DNA of 8,351 nucleotides from Sphingomonadaceae bacterium (GCA_014380205.1 JACMKH010000496.1:1-8351); one strand, 5' to 3'; shown: positions 1 to 8,351, counted from the first letter of the stretch. Program-made: numbers and translations. Notes: a model not told the origin generated them from the sequence alone.

Positions 1-544
1 CCGATCTGAGCGCGAGCGGCGCGCCCGCCGCCGAAAGCTCGGCGCGCTCGATCCCGCGCATGTCCGAAAGCCCGAAGCGCAGCTCGGCGCGGTCGAGCAT
101 CAGCGCCTCGCGCGAAACGCCGTAGCGATCGAGATCGTCGGGGAGCGCGAAGCGCGCGCGGCCGCTGAGCGCGGCGCGATAGACGACGACCTCGTAGATC
201 GAGCGCGCGCGGCGCTCGGGCGCGATATCGGTCTCGAGCGCGAGGACGGTGGGAGCAAGCACGAGCTCGCGCTCGCCCGGTCGCGTGCGCGTGACGACGC
301 GGCCGCCCTCCTCGACGGTCTCCTCGACCTCGGCGCGATAGGGGATGACGAGCAACGGCCCCGCGACGGTCTGCGGCCCCGCCCAGCCCTCGGCGATCGA
401 CACGCGCGCGGTCTCGGACTGGGTCTCGCGGTCGTAGACGAGCAGCCAGACGGAGAAGAGTGGGACCACGAGCAGCATCGCGACGAGGATGACAATGACG
501 AGCTTCGAGCCGGGCGAGCGGATCGTCTGGGCAACTGACTCCAT
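1..544 (-). CDS. creD: CreD-family inner-membrane protein, N-terminal part (runs off the left edge)
   Basis: Reading leftwards from an ATG at 544-542, the frame is open for 181 codons to the window edge. The protein starts MESVAQTIRSPGSKL. It then has one strongly hydrophobic segment at about residues 15-37, and the motif GPQTVAGPLLVIPY at residues 56-69 that I recognise from the CreD family. The rest is a probably periplasmic, charged region. CreD proteins are about 450 residues, with this N-terminal anchor and several C-terminal membrane helices, so roughly 60% is missing here. CreD is an inner-membrane protein linked in enterobacteria to the CreBC regulon and to envelope integrity and beta-lactam or colicin phenotypes; its biochemical activity is unknown. 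The start is supported by GGAGAG a few bases upstream. An ATG at 560 is out of frame. The gene is divergent from the RTX gene. No creBC genes are visible. Family assignment rests on recalled motifs. Confidence 0.85.
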   Translation of the reverse strand, partial: MESVAQTIRSPGSKLVIVILVAMLLVVPLFSVWLLVYDRETQSETARVSIAEGWAGPQTVAGPLLVIPYRAEVEETVEEGGRVVTRTRPGERELVLAPTVLALETDIAPERRARSIYEVVVYRAALSGRARFALPDDLDRYGVSREALMLDRAELRFGLSDMRGIERAELSAAGAPLALRS

Positions 545-867
545 CGCTCTCTCCGTTCATCGACAGAAAAGCACGTTTCGGCGCTCTAAGCTGAACGATA
601 GATGAATTCGGGGGCTCCTCGCTGCGGGACCTTTCCGGGGCGATCTGAGCTTTCGACGCGATTCGGACCATTTTCACCGATCCTGGAGCGCCTTGGGTCA
701 GCACTGGGACGGATCGAGCGCAAAATGCTGCAGATGGGGAAGCGGAGCCTAGGCGAGCTCGGCGAGGAAATCTGCGATGGCGGGGATAACAATTTGACTG
801 TCTTCAAAAAACTGCCGAGGGGCAGCTCGGAAGGCGCGAGTTTGCGTATTTCATCCGGGAGACCAGA
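545..867. other. Divergent intergenic region between creD and the RTX gene
   Basis: These 323 bases separate two divergent genes and should hold both promoters. The region is visibly less GC-rich than the str operon. A TTGACT at 794-799 resembles a sigma70 -35 element pointing to the RTX gene, but no good -10 lies at the right distance, so I do not call a promoter. Two overlapping short inverted repeats lie at 812-830: CTGCC/GGCAG and CCGAG/CTCGG. Small open frames on both strands (602-880 plus, 586-807 minus) match nothing I recognise and look like chance. Confidence 0.5.
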
Positions 868-2334
868 GTGGCGAGCATAAATGGCACAGAGGATGACGAC
901 ACTTTAACCGGCACCGCAAACGGCGACCTCATCAACGGCTTCGCCGGAAATGATGTGATTTCGGGCAACGGCGGCGCCGACACCATCATCGGCGGGATGG
1001 GCGACGATTTCATCGACGTCAGCTTTGGCGCGGCAAGCGTGAGCGGCGGGGCGGGCAACGATCGCTTCCATCTGAGCGGAATCAGCAGTGGGTTCCCCGA
1101 TACCGTCTTCGATGGCGGGGCCGGGGTCGATACGTTCGATGCCAGCAGCGTCTCTGCTGGACCGAACTTTCTATTTTTCAGAGACAGTGAGGAAACCGCT
1201 GGTTCGTTCACGGTCGCCGACAATATCGTGAGCGGCGTCGAGACCGTGATAGGGGGATCCGGCCCAAACTGGTTTCTGCTGCAGTATGCAATTGCTGCCG
1301 TGACCCTTCATGGCAGCGACGCCAGTGATGTTTTTCGAACATCCTTCGACCATGCAGACGTGATGTTTGGCTACGGCGGAAACGATGACATGAGCCTTCG
1401 ACCGGGCGATCGCGCCTACGGGGGGTCTGGCGATGATCGATTTGATTTTTGGATTTCCGGGACAGGCTATGCCGACGGCGAACAGGGCATTGACACCCTC
1501 GATCTTGGCTTCGGCTGGGAGATAGATTTGGCTGCGGGAACGGCTGAATCGCCTATCGACGCGGAAGTGTATACATTCAGCAACGTCGAAAATGTTATCG
1601 TCTATGCGTGGATGGGCTATGATTCCTCTGCGTTCGGTGACGAGGGCAACAATCTCTTTAGCGTCAACCCGCTCTTCAATGATGGCTCCGCAGGGGTGCT
1701 ATTCGATGGCCGAGGCGGAAATGATACGCTGAGTGGCAGCATGGCGGGGGACACGCTCGACGGTGGTGGTGGCCTCGATTGGGCGGACTACGCTGGCTCA
1801 ACTAGCAAGGTGGTCGTGGACCTCCTGTCGTCGGGTAACAACGAGGGGGATGCGCGGGGCGACACTTACACGTCGATCGAGAACCTTCGCGGCTCCGATT
1901 TCGGCGATGCGCTGCGTGGCGACAATTTCGCAAACCGGATCGACGGCCTCACTAAGGCCGACGCCCTCTCGGGCCGCGATGGCCGGGACACGCTCGCGGG
2001 CGGGGCGGGGGGCGACAAGCTCACCGGCGGCGAGGGTAACGACCGCTTCGAGCTTGCAAGCCTCGACGCCGATGACGCCGACAAAATCCTCGATTTCGGC
2101 TCGGGCGCGGACAGAATCGCGCTTGATGGCGATGCGTTCGGGCTGAACCGAGTCAAGCCGAGCCAGTTCGTCGTGGGAAGCGCGGCGGGAGACGCGAACG
2201 ACCGGCTGATCTACGACAGCGCCACGGGAAAGCTCTTCTTCGACGCCGATGGCACGGGCGCTGCAGCGCAGGTGCTGATCGCGCGCCTTTCCGACTCACC
2301 GGCGCTCAGCGCGGGCGATTTCGTGGTGATCTGA
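868..2334 (+). CDS. RTX-type calcium-binding repeat protein, predicted type I secretion substrate
   Basis: The 488-residue protein has no N-terminal signal peptide and no cysteine. Glycine/aspartate nonapeptides of the GGxGxDxLx type start almost at once: five tandem copies at residues 6-50, isolated units near 60-91, 129, 169, 185 and 257, three at 281-307, and six tandem copies at 342-395. Such repeats fold into calcium-loaded beta-rolls outside the cell. Between them are the usual spacer segments of this family (residues 311-341, ending TYTSIENL). The C-terminus, including DRLIYDSATGKLFFDADG and the final DFVVI, matches the tail that guides these proteins through ABC-type (type I) secretion. 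No protease, lipase or other catalytic domain is visible, so a matrix, surface-layer or adhesin role is possible but unproven. The start is GTG, chosen because GGGAG (857-861) lies six bases upstream. No transporter genes are adjacent. The first two thirds are less GC-rich than the 3' end. The exact function is unknown. Confidence 0.9.
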   Translation: MASINGTEDDDTLTGTANGDLINGFAGNDVISGNGGADTIIGGMGDDFIDVSFGAASVSGGAGNDRFHLSGISSGFPDTVFDGGAGVDTFDASSVSAGPNFLFFRDSEETAGSFTVADNIVSGVETVIGGSGPNWFLLQYAIAAVTLHGSDASDVFRTSFDHADVMFGYGGNDDMSLRPGDRAYGGSGDDRFDFWISGTGYADGEQGIDTLDLGFGWEIDLAAGTAESPIDAEVYTFSNVENVIVYAWMGYDSSAFGDEGNNLFSVNPLFNDGSAGVLFDGRGGNDTLSGSMAGDTLDGGGGLDWADYAGSTSKVVVDLLSSGNNEGDARGDTYTSIENLRGSDFGDALRGDNFANRIDGLTKADALSGRDGRDTLAGGAGGDKLTGGEGNDRFELASLDADDADKILDFGSGADRIALDGDAFGLNRVKPSQFVVGSAAGDANDRLIYDSATGKLFFDADGTGAAAQVLIARLSDSPALSAGDFVVI

Positions 2335-2434
2335 GCTTCGGGGCGAGCTGATCCATCTCCGTCGATCGTAGAGCGGACGCTCGGTGAGGAGAAAAATCGA
2401 GCGGGGATACCACTCGACGCATCCTTCACCGCCA

Positions 2435-2463
2435 TTGACCCCCTCCCGCCGCGTCGCTATATC
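2435..2463 (+). promoter_or_regulatory. Predicted sigma70-type promoter of the str operon
   Basis: TTGACC (2435-2440) and TATATC (2458-2463) are separated by exactly 17 bases, a near-consensus vegetative promoter in otherwise GC-rich DNA. Transcription would start near 2470, giving a leader of about 185 bases before rpsL. It is the best promoter match I found in the window and it lies where the str operon needs one. Confidence 0.7.
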
Positions 2464-2489
2464 GCCGCCTCGCCCGAGGGGCCGGCTCC

Positions 2490-2610
2490 CGCGGATTCGT
2501 CCGCGCGCCATCCCGATCCGGGCGAGCGCTTGAACATTGCCATCGCGTGTAATGGGCCTGGGGGGCCGTAAGGCCGCCGGGGTCTTTGCGCATTTCCGGT
2601 ATCGGGAATG
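2490..2610 (+). promoter_or_regulatory. Structured 5' leader of the str operon (three hairpins)
   Basis: Three stem-loops can be read in the predicted rpsL leader. CGCGGA/TCCGCG with a TTCG loop is perfect (2490-2505). GGCC/GGCC with a GTAA (GNRA-type) loop lies at 2564-2575, and an alternative pairing GGCCT (2555-2559) with AGGCC (2571-2575) excludes it. CATTTCCG/CGGGAATG with a GTAT loop and one G-U pair lies at 2591-2610. No T-tract follows any of them, so they are not simple terminators. Feedback control by a ribosomal protein is plausible, but no known motif is recognised. Confidence 0.45.
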
Positions 2611-2654
2611 GGCAAGGCGCGAGGGTAAAGTAACTTGAAAAGGTGAAGGGCTTC

Positions 2655-3026
<372 letters not shown>

Positions 3027-3029
3027 GCC

Positions 3030-3045
3030 GGTCGAGCATTCGACC
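3030..3045 (+). promoter_or_regulatory. Perfect hairpin in the rpsL-rpsG spacer
   Basis: GGTCGA and TCGACC pair perfectly around a GCAT loop, three bases after the rpsL stop. In E. coli the same intercistronic interval carries the S7 binding site that represses translation of the operon, but that site is larger. Position suggests a possible S7 target; the sequence alone does not prove it. Confidence 0.4.
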
Positions 3046-3076
3046 ATCAGGCTGAAGTGCAAGGGAAAACAATCAA

Positions 3077-3547
3077 ATGGCTCGTCGTCGTCGTCCCGAG
3101 AAGCGGGAAATCCTGCCCGATCCCAAATATGGCGATCAAGTCCTGTCCAAATTCATGAACTCGGTGATGTACGACGGCAAGAAGTCGGTCGCCGAGGGGA
3201 TCGTCTATGGCGCGCTCGAATCGGTCGAGGCGCGCGCCAAGAAGGATCCGATCGAGGTGTTCCACGAGGCGCTGACCAACATCAAGCCGGGGATCGAGGT
3301 CCGTAGCCGGCGGGTCGGCGGCGCGACCTATCAGGTGCCCGTCGAGGTGCGCCCCGAGCGCGCCCAGGCGCTCGCGATCCGCTGGCTGATCACCGCGGCG
3401 CGCGCGCGCAGCGAGAACACGATGTCGGCGCGCCTGTCGGGCGAGCTGCTCGACGCCTCGAACAACCGCGGCAACGCGGTCAAGAAGCGCGAGGACACGC
3501 ACCGCATGGCCGAGGCCAACCGCGCCTTCTCGCACTATCGCTGGTAG
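3077..3547 (+). CDS. rpsG: 30S ribosomal protein S7
   Basis: The 156-residue protein is full length for bacterial S7 and aligns from [20 protein letters not shown] to the C-terminal FSHYRW. It has the conserved [20 protein letters not shown] segment (about residues 69-88) and the [19 protein letters not shown] stretch (about 109-127). S7 is a primary binder of the 3' domain of 16S rRNA; it organises the head of the small subunit and lines the E site. AAGGGA (3061-3066) is the likely ribosome binding site, ten bases upstream of the ATG. The gene lies in the standard str order between rpsL and fusA. In E. coli S7 is the autogenous repressor of this operon. The reading frame is intact and nothing is odd. 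Confidence 0.98.
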   Translation: MARRRRPEKREILPDPKYGDQVLSKFMNSVMYDGKKSVAEGIVYGALESVEARAKKDPIEVFHEALTNIKPGIEVRSRRVGGATYQVPVEVRPERAQALAIRWLITAARARSENTMSARLSGELLDASNNRGNAVKKREDTHRMAEANRAFSHYRW

Positions 3548-3560
3548 GCAGTTCAACGTC

Positions 3561-3581
3561 GGGCCGTCCCCGGCCCTGGAG
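3561..3581 (+). promoter_or_regulatory. Hairpin abutting the fusA ribosome binding site
   Basis: GGGCCG (3561-3566) and CGGCCC (3571-3576) form a perfect six-pair stem with a TCCC loop. It is followed at once by TGGAG (3577-3581), the likely Shine-Dalgarno sequence, ten bases before the fusA ATG at 3592. A stem stacked directly on the ribosome binding site could tune initiation or tie it to translation of rpsG. The regulatory role is an inference. Confidence 0.4.
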
Positions 3582-3591
3582 TTCAAACATC

Positions 3592-5667
<2,076 letters not shown>

Positions 5668-5714
5668 GCCGGTATAACTGTTTGTGAACACGCTAGAAAG
5701 ACGAGGAAAGCAAA

Positions 5715-6905
5715 ATGGCGAAAGCTAAGTTCGAGCGGACCAAGCCGCACTGCAACATCGGCACCATCGGGCATGTCGACCACGGCAAGACCACGCTGAC
5801 CGCGGCGATCACCAAGGTGCTCGCCGAGACCGGCGGCGCGACCTTCACCGATTACGCCAACATCGACAAGGCCCCCGAGGAGCGCGAGCGCGGCATCACC
5901 ATCTCGACCGCGCACGTCGAATATGAGACCGAGGCGCGCCACTACGCCCACGTCGATTGCCCGGGCCACGCCGACTATGTGAAGAACATGATCACCGGCG
6001 CCGCGCAGATGGACGGCGCGATCCTCGTCGTGTCGGCCGCGGACGGCCCGATGCCGCAGACCCGCGAGCACATCCTGCTCGCCAAGCAGGTCGGCGTGCC
6101 GACGATGGTGGTCTATCTCAACAAGGTCGACCAGGTCGACGACGACGAGCTCATCGAGCTCGTCGAGCTCGAGATTCAGGAACTGCTCACCAAGCACGAC
6201 TTCGATGGCGACAACACGCCGATCATCAGGGGTTCGGCGCTCGCCGCGCTCGAGGGCCGCGACGACGAGATCGGCAAGAACTCGATCAAGGCCCTGATGG
6301 ACGCGGTGGACGCCTATATCCCGCAGCCCGAGCGCCCGCTCGACAAGCCCTTCCTGATGCCGATCGAGGACGTCTTCTCGATCTCGGGCCGAGGCACCGT
6401 CGTCACCGGCCGCGTCGAGACCGGCGTGGTCAAGGTCAACGACGAGGTCGAGATCGTCGGCATCAAGGACACGCGCAAGACCGTCGTCACGGGGGTCGAG
6501 ATGTTCCGCAAGCTGCTCGATTCGGGCCAGGCGGGCGACAATGTCGGCGCGCTGATCCGCGGCGTCGGCCGCGACGAGGTCGAGCGCGGCCAGGTGCTGT
6601 GCAAGCCGGGCTCGATCAAGCCGCACACCGACTTCTCGGCCGAGGTCTATGTCCTCTCGAAGGACGAGGGCGGCCGTCACACGCCGTTCTTCGCCAACTA
6701 TCGTCCGCAGTTCTACTTCCGGACGACCGACGTGACCGGCGAGGTCGTGCTCCCCGAGGGCACCGAGATGGTGATGCCCGGCGACAACGTCACGCTCGGC
6801 GTCAAGCTGATCGCGCCGATCGCGATGGACCAGGGGCTGCGCTTCGCGATCCGCGAGGGCGGGCGCACCGTCGGCGCGGGGGTTGTCGGAGACATCACCG
6901 CATAG
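5715..6905 (+). CDS. tuf: Translation elongation factor Tu
   Basis: The 396-residue product has the EF-Tu length and all G motifs: GHVDHGKT (residues 19-26), RGITI (59-63), DCPGH (81-85) with the catalytic histidine H85, NKVD (136-139) and SAL (174-176). The beta-barrel domains 2 and 3 follow, including [11 protein letters not shown] and the near-terminal [12 protein letters not shown]-Tu delivers aminoacyl-tRNA to the ribosomal A site as a GTP complex and is recycled by EF-Ts. The C-terminal residues VGDITA differ from the basic endings I recall in many proteobacterial copies, a small oddity. AGGAAAG (5704-5710) is a good ribosome binding site. It is the last str gene and is followed directly by a terminator-like hairpin. 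Many proteobacteria carry a second tuf elsewhere, which this window cannot show. Confidence 0.98.
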   Translation: MAKAKFERTKPHCNIGTIGHVDHGKTTLTAAITKVLAETGGATFTDYANIDKAPEERERGITISTAHVEYETEARHYAHVDCPGHADYVKNMITGAAQMDGAILVVSAADGPMPQTREHILLAKQVGVPTMVVYLNKVDQVDDDELIELVELEIQELLTKHDFDGDNTPIIRGSALAALEGRDDEIGKNSIKALMDAVDAYIPQPERPLDKPFLMPIEDVFSISGRGTVVTGRVETGVVKVNDEVEIVGIKDTRKTVVTGVEMFRKLLDSGQAGDNVGALIRGVGRDEVERGQVLCKPGSIKPHTDFSAEVYVLSKDEGGRHTPFFANYRPQFYFRTTDVTGEVVLPEGTEMVMPGDNVTLGVKLIAPIAMDQGLRFAIREGGRTVGAGVVGDITA

Positions 6906-6917
6906 TATAGCGCGTTC

Positions 6918-6961
6918 GCCCGCCCGATTCCCCTCGGGGAGTCGGGCGGGCATGTTTTGTT
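6918..6961 (+). terminator. Intrinsic terminator after tuf
   Basis: GCCCGCCCGATTCCCC (6918-6933) pairs with GGGGAGTCGGGCGGGC (6936-6951), a 16-pair GC-rich stem with one G-U pair and a very tight loop, followed by ATGTTTTGTT. The stem is strong and the T-tract is modest and interrupted by a G. It begins 12 bases after the tuf stop and should separate str from S10 transcription fully or partly. Confidence 0.8.
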
Positions 6962-6980
6962 AAGCCTTTGATGTCGCACC

Positions 6981-7016
6981 GCGGGCTCGCCCGCCGAAGC
7001 TTCAGCGAAGGTGGGC
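6981..7016 (+). repeat. REP-like palindromic stretch upstream of rpsJ
   Basis: GCGGGC (6981-6986) can pair with GCCCGC (6989-6994). Alternatively GCCCGCC (6989-6995) pairs with GGTGGGC (7010-7016) around the CTTC-AGC-GAAG core (7000-7010). The two foldings share 6989-6994 and exclude each other. The shape, GC-rich arms around a GAAGCTTC core, resembles dispersed intergenic palindromes of bacterial genomes. Only one copy is in this window, so dispersal cannot be shown. Confidence 0.45.
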
Positions 7017-7037
7017 TCTTTCGCATCGGCAGTGGAC

Positions 7038-7349
7038 ATGGAAACGCAGAACATCCGGATTCGCCTAAAGGCGTTCGACCACCGCGTGCTCGACCAGGCG
7101 ACCGGCGACATAGCCGACACCGCCCGGCGCACCGGCGCGATGATCCGCGGACCCATTCCCTTGCCGACGCGAATCGAGAAGTTCACCGTGAACCGCGGCC
7201 CGCATGTCGACAAGAAGTCGCGCGAGCAGTTCGAGGTGCGCACCTACAAGCGGCTGCTCGACATCGTGCAGCCGACCCCGCAGACCGTGGACGCGCTGAT
7301 GAAGCTCGATCTCGCCGCGGGGGTGGACGTGGAGATCAAGCTGGCCTAA
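7038..7349 (+). CDS. rpsJ: 30S ribosomal protein S10
   Basis: The 103-residue product is the standard S10 length, from [19 protein letters not shown] through [29 protein letters not shown] (about residues 38-66; the long loop that reaches into the head of the small subunit) to a C-terminus ending VDVEIKLA. S10 is a small-subunit head protein and, as NusE, part of the NusB-S10 antitermination complex. An in-frame GTG at 7011 would add nine residues; I prefer the ATG at 7038 because family members begin at this point. The Shine-Dalgarno sequence is weak here: the nearest good match, AAGGTGGG (7008-7015), is about 22 bases away and inside the palindromic stretch, so initiation may depend on RNA structure. 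First gene of the S10 operon, 132 bases after tuf. Confidence 0.97.
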   Translation: METQNIRIRLKAFDHRVLDQATGDIADTARRTGAMIRGPIPLPTRIEKFTVNRGPHVDKKSREQFEVRTYKRLLDIVQPTPQTVDALMKLDLAAGVDVEIKLA

Positions 7350-7525
7350 GGGCCGGCGCTTCTCCGACCATATCGGGATACCGCACGGGCCTCGCCCGTG
7401 GGCAGCGTCCCCCGTCGGCTTCGCATCAGCGGAGCATTCAGCCCGGACGGGGCGTCGCATTCATTCGGGGCTGTAAGCATGCCCGTCGCTCTCGCGCGGC
7501 GGGCCTCTGTGGGAGACGTGATGTG
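7350..7525 (+). promoter_or_regulatory. Long structured spacer between rpsJ and rplC
   Basis: The 176-base gap has no gene but at least three strong stem-loops. CACGGGC/GCCCGTG is perfect with a CTC loop (7384-7400). CCCCGTC/GACGGGG (7410-7416 with 7446-7452) encloses GCTTCGC/GCGGAGC with an ATCA loop (7418-7435). GCCCGTCGC/GCGGCGGGC (7481-7504) has nine pairs, one of them G-U, and ends just before the rplC ribosome binding site GGGAG (7511-7515). None is followed by a T-tract. This looks like a cis-acting mRNA element, but it matches no motif I can name. Confidence 0.5.
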
Positions 7526-8351
7526 ATGCGGAGCGGCGTGATCGCGCGCAAGATGGGCATGACCCGGCTGTTCCAGGCCGATGGTCGCCATGTGCCCGTC
7601 ACCGTGCTGCAGCTCGACGACTGCCAGGTCGTCTCGATCCGCGAGGCCGAGCGCGACGGCTACACCGCCGTCCAGCTCGGCGCGGGATCGAAGAAGGCCA
7701 AGAACACGAGCAAGCCCGAGCGCGGCCATTTCGCCAAGGGCGAGGTCGAGCCCAAGGCGCGCGTGATCGAGTTCCGCGTCGACGAGGACGCGCTGCTCCC
7801 GGTCGGCGCGACGCTCACCGCCGACCATTTCGTCGCCGGCCAGATGGTCGATGTGTCGGGCCGCACCCAGGGCAAGGGTTTCCAAGGCGGGATGAAGCGC
7901 TGGGGCTTCAAGGGCCTTCGCGCTACACATGGCGTTTCTGTCTCGCACCGCTCGCTCGGCTCGACCGGTCAGCGGCAGGATCCGGGCAAGGTTTTCAAGA
8001 ACAAGAAGATGGCGGGCCATATGGGCGATCGCCGTCGCACCCAGCAGAATCTCGAGGTGGTCCGCACCGACGCGACGCGCGGGCTGATCTTCATCAAGGG
8101 CTCGGTTCCCGGCAGCAAGGGCGCGTGGCTGCTCGTCCGCGACGCGACCAAGGTCGAGGCGCCCGAGGGGCTGCCGTTCCCCGGCGCGCTGCGCCGCAAC
8201 GCCGAGGAGTTCGCCACCGAGGCGGCGCCCGCGGGCATGGTCGAGCCCGCCGCCGAGCATGCCGGCGGGCGCCACCTCGGTGGTGAACTCCTCGGCGTTG
8301 CGGCGCAGCGCGCCGGGGAAGGGCAGCCCTTCGGGCGCGGGGACCTTGGTC
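7526..8351 (+). CDS. rplC: 50S ribosomal protein L3 (3' end chimeric, open at the right edge)
   Basis: The protein starts [20 protein letters not shown] and contains the L3 core: [18 protein letters not shown], then [22 protein letters not shown] and [19 protein letters not shown]3 is an early assembly protein of the large subunit; a long finger reaches toward the peptidyl-transferase centre. The glutamine region GQRQDPGKV corresponds to the site methylated by PrmB in E. coli. ATG at 7526 is chosen, with GGGAG (7511-7515) ten bases upstream; a GTG at 7523 is adjacent in frame. About 238 residues (to ~8239) read as genuine L3, close to the full length expected. The open frame continues to the edge without a stop only because it enters an inverted copy of its own 3' region. 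Residues after about position 244 are probably artefactual. Confidence 0.93.
   Translation, partial: MRSGVIARKMGMTRLFQADGRHVPVTVLQLDDCQVVSIREAERDGYTAVQLGAGSKKAKNTSKPERGHFAKGEVEPKARVIEFRVDEDALLPVGATLTADHFVAGQMVDVSGRTQGKGFQGGMKRWGFKGLRATHGVSVSHRSLGSTGQRQDPGKVFKNKKMAGHMGDRRRTQQNLEVVRTDATRGLIFIKGSVPGSKGAWLLVRDATKVEAPEGLPFPGALRRNAEEFATEAAPAGMVEPAAEHAGGRHLGGELLGVAAQRAGEGQPFGRGDLG
8146..8351. repeat. Inverted repeat with slightly diverged arms at the contig end
   Basis: Left arm 8146-8239 and right arm 8258-8351 are reverse complements over 94 positions with 8 mismatches and no gaps, around an 18-base spacer. The left arm is the 3' region of rplC. The right arm read on the minus strand is a second, slightly different rplC 3' region. 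See the finding on the fold-back. Confidence 0.92.

Larger units (their letters stand above)
2335..2654. other. RTX-rpsL intergenic region
   Basis: No gene is seen here. The first 100 bases after the RTX stop contain only weak inverted repeats (GAGCG/CGCTC at 2371-2382; TCGAG/CTCGA at 2397-2417) without a T-tract, so no convincing RTX terminator is visible. The rest holds the str promoter and the structured leader, listed separately. Confidence 0.6.

Noticed and set aside
602..880. 92-codon plus-strand frame just before the RTX gene, overlapping its start by 13 bases
   Set aside because: It has no recognisable motif and no clear ribosome binding site, and a comparable chance frame exists on the opposite strand (586-807).
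868..2334. RTX nonapeptide coding repeats as a CRISPR-like or satellite array
   Set aside because: The periodicity is at protein level (nine residues, 27 bases) with variable codons; there are no identical repeats with unique spacers.
2530..2555. TTGAAC with TAATGG as a second str promoter
   Set aside because: The spacing is only 14 bases, too short for a sigma70 promoter, and the region is better explained as leader RNA.
2643..2654. Upstream GTG start for rpsL adding MKGF
   Set aside because: S12 proteins begin at the MPT/MAT methionine, and the GTG lies inside the AAAAGGTGA ribosome binding site.
5673..5678. TATAAC in the fusA-tuf gap as a tuf promoter -10 element
   Set aside because: The bases 17 upstream (around 5650-5655) do not resemble a -35 element. 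A separate tuf promoter is possible but not supported.
7011..7037. Upstream GTG start for rpsJ adding nine residues
   Set aside because: S10 is conserved from [14 protein letters not shown], and the extension is encoded partly by the palindromic stretch. It is not fully excluded because the ATG has a weak ribosome binding site.
7346..8275. 309-codon minus-strand frame opposite rplC
   Set aside because: Shadow frame of rplC. It also starts inside the fold-back region at the contig end.

Overview
The window looks like a piece of a high-GC alphaproteobacterial chromosome, most probably Sphingomonadales. The protein sequences of S12, S7, EF-G, EF-Tu, S10 and L3, the gene order and the GC-biased codon use all fit. 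The order-level placement is a judgement from sequence character, not from a search.

Layout. Bases 1-544 (minus strand) hold the N-terminal 181 codons of a CreD-family inner-membrane protein that runs off the left edge. Bases 545-867 are a divergent intergenic region of lower GC. Bases 868-2334 (plus) encode a 488-residue RTX calcium-binding protein made almost wholly of glycine/aspartate nonapeptides, with a C-terminal type I secretion signal. No export machinery is encoded nearby. Bases 2335-2654 contain a good sigma70-type promoter (2435-2463) and a long leader with several hairpins. The str operon follows: rpsL (2655-3026), rpsG (3077-3547), fusA (3592-5667) and tuf (5715-6905), with short spacers of 44-50 bases, two of which fold into perfect small hairpins. 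A strong intrinsic-terminator-like hairpin follows tuf (6918-6961). After it comes a REP-like palindromic stretch (6981-7016), then the start of the S10 operon: rpsJ (7038-7349), an unusually long and structured 176-base spacer, and rplC (from 7526).

How the genes work together. rpsL to rplC form one ribosomal-protein and translation-factor supercluster: 30S proteins S12, S7 and S10, 50S protein L3, and the GTPases EF-G and EF-Tu. The RTX and creD genes are unrelated neighbours. The RTX gene is compositionally mixed and may be part of an accessory insertion next to the str promoter.

Most notable observations. The last ~206 bases form a fold-back: the final 94 bases are the reverse complement of the rplC 3' region with 8 mismatches that respect rplC codons. 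This looks like a chimeric join between two related rplC alleles at a contig end, so sequence after about 8240-8257 should not be trusted as genomic. Other points are arginine at S12 position 88 (a streptomycin-resistance-type residue), the structured rpsJ-rplC spacer, and the alternative hairpins upstream of rpsJ. I found no CRISPR array, tRNA, rRNA or transposase gene, and no convincing new multi-gene system.
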